Assembly (NCBI GenBank): GCA_041653995.1
Contig: JBAZEK010000004.1
Location: 1 to 64,000 of the forward strand
DNA from: Dehalococcoidia bacterium
GTDB lineage: Bacteria; Chloroflexota; Dehalococcoidia; GIF9; UBA5629
Length of the DNA stretch: 64,000 nt
Reading direction: 5' to 3'
In this document: positions 61,191 through 64,000 of the stretch, one piece after another
How the letters are laid out: each line of letters begins with the position of its first letter
Numbering within the stretch: the first letter of the stretch is position 1
Notes under the pieces: model-generated
Databases searched by the model: none
What the model was told of the DNA's origin: nothing
The model's input: the letters and a program-made list of their open reading frames with translations, nothing else
Program-made: the position numbers and the translations under genes

Positions 61191-63650
61191 ATGGCAAACC
61201 CGCGTAAACCGACCCAAAAGAAATGTGTAAGCAGCGGGAAAATTACTGCCAACCAGGCTGACCAGGCCGCTCTGGGGCAGGCTCTGCTCCAGAGCACCAG
61301 CGCTGGCATCTACATAGTTCAGGACGGTGAGTTCGTCTACCTCAGCCCCTTCTTCGAAACCCTGACGGGATATTCTATTAAAGAGCTGCTTGGGCAGGAA
61401 TCTCTCAAACTCGTCCATCCAGATGACCGCGAGATGGTACGCAGGGCAGCCATCAGTATGCTGAAACAGCGTCGCAAGCAAAATCCATTTGAATACCGTT
61501 TCCTGAAAAAGAACGGTGATGTGATGTGGGTGATGGAGACGGTATCACCGATTGATTACAAAGGTCGGCGCGCTACTCTGGGCAGCTTCATGGATATCCA
61601 CCAGCGCAAAATGCTTGAGGAAGCCGTTTCAAAGTCAGGACAACTGCACAGCGCTATGCTTTCACAGATGTACGACGCCTGTTTTGAGGTGGATTTGTCC
61701 GGCCACTTCATTTTCACCAACAATTCCATGTGCGTCAGCCTGCGTTATAATCTCCTCGAACTCGATGGCAAACATTCCGATATCATTATACCGGAGGAAG
61801 ATCGAGAGCTAGTCGGTAAGGCCTTTAACCATGTTTTTAAATCCGGCCAGACCAACACAGGTTTCACACACAGGGTCAAACGCAAGGACGGCATCGTGAT
61901 GACGGTTGAAACCTCTGTCTCACCGGTAAGGGAGCCCTCGGGCAGAATAACAGGATTTATCTGCGTCAGCCGCGATGTCACAGAGAGCAGGCGGCTGCAG
62001 GCAGCTCTTTTACGATCCGAGGAATTGCACCGCACCATCCTCGAGCAGATGTACGACTCTTATTATGAGGTAGACCTGGCAGGCACTTTTACATTCGTCA
62101 ACGACTCTGTTTGCTCAAACCTTCTTTACTCTAAAGAAGAGCTGCTGGGGAAAAATTTTAATTTCTGTGTCCCACCGGATGAAATCAAGAATATGTTCCT
62201 GGCCTTCAACCGGGTATTCAGGGCCGGTCAACCCAACAAAGCGTTCTCACACAAGATACTGCGCCGTGACGGCAAAATCCTATATGCGGAAAGCTCTATC
62301 GACCTGCGCAGGGACGAGACGGGCCAGCCCATCGGCTTCCGCAGCATCTCACGCGACATCACCGAGCGGAAACAACTTGAAGAAGCCCTGCTGGAGGAAA
62401 AGAACTTCACGGACTCAGTCCTGGACAGTATGCCTGGCATCTTTTACGCACTGGACGAAAATGGAAGACTCATAAGATGGAATAAAAACGAGGAGAAGGT
62501 GACCGGCTATTCGAGCGCGGAACTGCATAATATGAATGCACTGAACACTATAGCCGAGGAAGAAAGGGAGATAGTGGCATCGAAGATAGCCGATGTTTTT
62601 TCGCAGGGCTATGCATCGGTCGAAACCCTGATTTTATCGAAAGACGGAAAAAAAATGAGATACCTGCTGACCGGTGCCCGAGTAGATATCGGAGACAAGC
62701 CATATGTTATCGGTATGGGTATAGACATCTCAGAGCGCATACAGGCCGAGCAGGATTTAAAACGGAGCGAAGAACGCTACCGGGCACTATTCGACAGCTC
62801 GCTCGAACTTGTCTATATACTCGATTTCGAAGGAAATTTTTTGGATGCCAACCGCGCTACCCTGGAACTCATAGGATACAGTAAAGAGGAGATCAGCACA
62901 CTGAACGTAGCTTCACTTTTTGATACTGAGGACCTGCCCGATGTACTGGCGATGTTAAATAAGGCCGGAGTGCCGGGGCTGTACAAGGAGATGATGGAAT
63001 TCAAACTGCGCCGCAAGGACAGCAGCCAGGTATATATTGAGGCTCAGTCCTCGCTCATCAGGCGTGAGGGCAAACCTTATGCCATTCAGGGAATCGCCCG
63101 CGATATAACGGAGAGGAAAATGTTCGAACAGCGGCTATCTGAGATGGCCACGCACGATTTCCTGACCGGACTGCCTAACCGGATATTGCTTAACGACCGC
63201 TTTACCATGGCGCTGGCGCAGGCCCACCGCAACAAGCACAGGCTGGCTATTATCGCGGTTGACCTGGACCGCTTTAAATCGGTCAATGACACTTTAGGGC
63301 ACCAGGCCGGTGACGATCTGCTCAAGGCCATAGCCATCAGGTTGAAGGAAAGCGTCCGTTCAAGTGATACGGTGGCCCGCATGGGAGGTGACGAATTCCT
63401 GTTACTCATGCCGGAGATGCACATGATAGAGGATGCCAATAAAATCATCGACAAGATAGCGCTTGCTTTCAAGGAGCCGTTCTCCATACAGGGCAGCCGT
63501 TTGAATATGTCAGCCAGCATGGGACTGGCCATATACCCCGATGACGGTGAAGATATGGAGGCTCTGATGCGCAAGTCCGATGCCGCCATGTATAACATCA
63601 AACGCCACGGCCCCAGCGAAGGGCGCCCTCGCCATACGCGAGAAGACTAG
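61191..63650 (+). CDS. Multi-PAS diguanylate cyclase (GGDEF)
   Basis: An 819-residue soluble protein with about five PAS domains (roughly 35-140, 150-265, 270-390, 400-520 and 530-640) and a C-terminal GGDEF domain. The active site GGDEF is at residues 732-736. The inhibitory site RxxD is present (RSSD, five residues upstream), so product inhibition is expected. No EAL or HD-GYP follows. PAS 2 and 3 resemble each other closely (LHxxMLxQMYDxxxEVDLxGxF), suggesting duplication. GAGG before ATG 61191 supports the start. It should make cyclic di-GMP in answer to signals bound by its PAS domains. Confidence 0.94.
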   Translation: MANPRKPTQKKCVSSGKITANQADQAALGQALLQSTSAGIYIVQDGEFVYLSPFFETLTGYSIKELLGQESLKLVHPDDREMVRRAAISMLKQRRKQNPFEYRFLKKNGDVMWVMETVSPIDYKGRRATLGSFMDIHQRKMLEEAVSKSGQLHSAMLSQMYDACFEVDLSGHFIFTNNSMCVSLRYNLLELDGKHSDIIIPEEDRELVGKAFNHVFKSGQTNTGFTHRVKRKDGIVMTVETSVSPVREPSGRITGFICVSRDVTESRRLQAALLRSEELHRTILEQMYDSYYEVDLAGTFTFVNDSVCSNLLYSKEELLGKNFNFCVPPDEIKNMFLAFNRVFRAGQPNKAFSHKILRRDGKILYAESSIDLRRDETGQPIGFRSISRDITERKQLEEALLEEKNFTDSVLDSMPGIFYALDENGRLIRWNKNEEKVTGYSSAELHNMNALNTIAEEEREIVASKIADVFSQGYASVETLILSKDGKKMRYLLTGARVDIGDKPYVIGMGIDISERIQAEQDLKRSEERYRALFDSSLELVYILDFEGNFLDANRATLELIGYSKEEISTLNVASLFDTEDLPDVLAMLNKAGVPGLYKEMMEFKLRRKDSSQVYIEAQSSLIRREGKPYAIQGIARDITERKMFEQRLSEMATHDFLTGLPNRILLNDRFTMALAQAHRNKHRLAIIAVDLDRFKSVNDTLGHQAGDDLLKAIAIRLKESVRSSDTVARMGGDEFLLLMPEMHMIEDANKIIDKIALAFKEPFSIQGSRLNMSASMGLAIYPDDGEDMEALMRKSDAAMYNIKRHGPSEGRPRHTRED

Positions 63651-63754
63651 CTTCTTTAGCCCTATCCTACTTTTCGTACAGTTCAATTAATTTATTGTTC
63701 ATATCCTCTATCGGGTATACTTTCTTCTAAAATCAGCATCCTAACCGTCCGCAA

Positions 63755-64000
63755 ATGAGAATATCTAATTGCAGCAAAGAAGATTTTGATCAGATTCTGA
63801 CTGATTTCAGCCAGTTTTGGGAGCATGAACGAGCACTTGCCCTGCATCACCCCACACTGCTTTATGAGTTCGGCAATTCAGCATTTATTATAAAGCATGA
63901 CAACAAAGTCGTTGCTTATCTTTTCGGCTTCATCTCACAAACAGAACCGACAGGCTATATTAACCTTCTGGCAGTGCGCCAGGATTACCGTAGACAGGGC
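63755..64000 (+). CDS. GNAT acetyltransferase, cut by window end
   Basis: 82 codons are visible from ATG 63755 (MRISNCSKEDFDQILTDF) and the frame runs off the window. FIIKHDNKVVAYLFGFI is the beta-strand pair of the GNAT fold, and NLLAVRQDYRRQG is the start of the acetyl-CoA-binding motif A. The substrate is unknown. It lies 104 bp after the GGDEF gene, with no clear terminator between. Confidence 0.8.
   Translation, partial: MRISNCSKEDFDQILTDFSQFWEHERALALHHPTLLYEFGNSAFIIKHDNKVVAYLFGFISQTEPTGYINLLAVRQDYRRQG

Overview
The window looks like chromosome of an anaerobic, probably monoderm bacterium related to Dehalococcoidia (Chloroflexota). This is inferred from the gene mix, not from a marker search: an archaeal-looking STT3 oligosaccharyltransferase, a CetZ-like tubulin-family GTPase, two PAC2-family proteins, a corrinoid/UroD-type methyltransferase pair and IspH sit next to ordinary bacterial pyrG, rho and glgB. 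No rRNA, tRNA or CRISPR array was seen.

1-20.3 kb is a surface-glycan region. It opens with the 3' part of a gene for a secreted-type protein built of near-identical 99-residue FN3-like repeats that are very rich in N-X-S/T sequons. A flippase, a polymerase-like protein, two GT4 glycosyltransferases, an asparagine synthetase, a PIG-L deacetylase and two left-handed beta-helix acyltransferases follow. Next comes a set that matches a Pgl-type pathway step by step: GNAT acetyltransferase, DegT/PglE-type aminotransferase, short PglC-type phosphoglycosyltransferase and PglF/FlaA1-type dehydratase. UppP, a Wzz-like protein and STT3 close the region. Together they could build a lipid-linked glycan headed by a diamino or amino sugar and transfer it to asparagines of exported proteins.

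20.4-31.6 kb holds an unknown alpha/beta-hydrolase-like gene, then pyrG, a transaldolase and rho. pyrG and the transaldolase gene are separated by a complete 1,628-bp IS1595-family element with an 8-bp target duplication and an AT-rich passenger gene for a membrane protein. A membrane-anchored Ig-like protein, the CetZ-like GTPase under its own promoter, and an LCMT-type methyltransferase follow.

31.6-47.8 kb contains an isolated phage-type large terminase with a small partner gene, a lipoprotein, a GMC-type flavoprotein with a four-cysteine cluster, an ACC-deaminase-like PLP enzyme, an APC permease, a compact two-component system, metF, acyl-CoA genes (CoA-transferase, enoyl-CoA hydratase, 3-hydroxyacyl-CoA dehydrogenase), HIT, ispH and the PAC2 pair. 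Two families of small palindromic repeats are scattered between genes.

47.9-64 kb is rich in signalling: a 2,045-residue receiver/multi-PAS/multi-GAF/HD-GYP protein, a multi-PAS GGDEF protein, and a second NarX/NarL-type system. glgB, a DUF4239 membrane protein, the corrinoid protein with its UroD-like partner, and a GNAT gene cut by the window end complete it. One predicted enzyme that makes and one that degrades cyclic di-GMP therefore lie within 16 kb of each other, on the same stretch of chromosome as the glycan genes.
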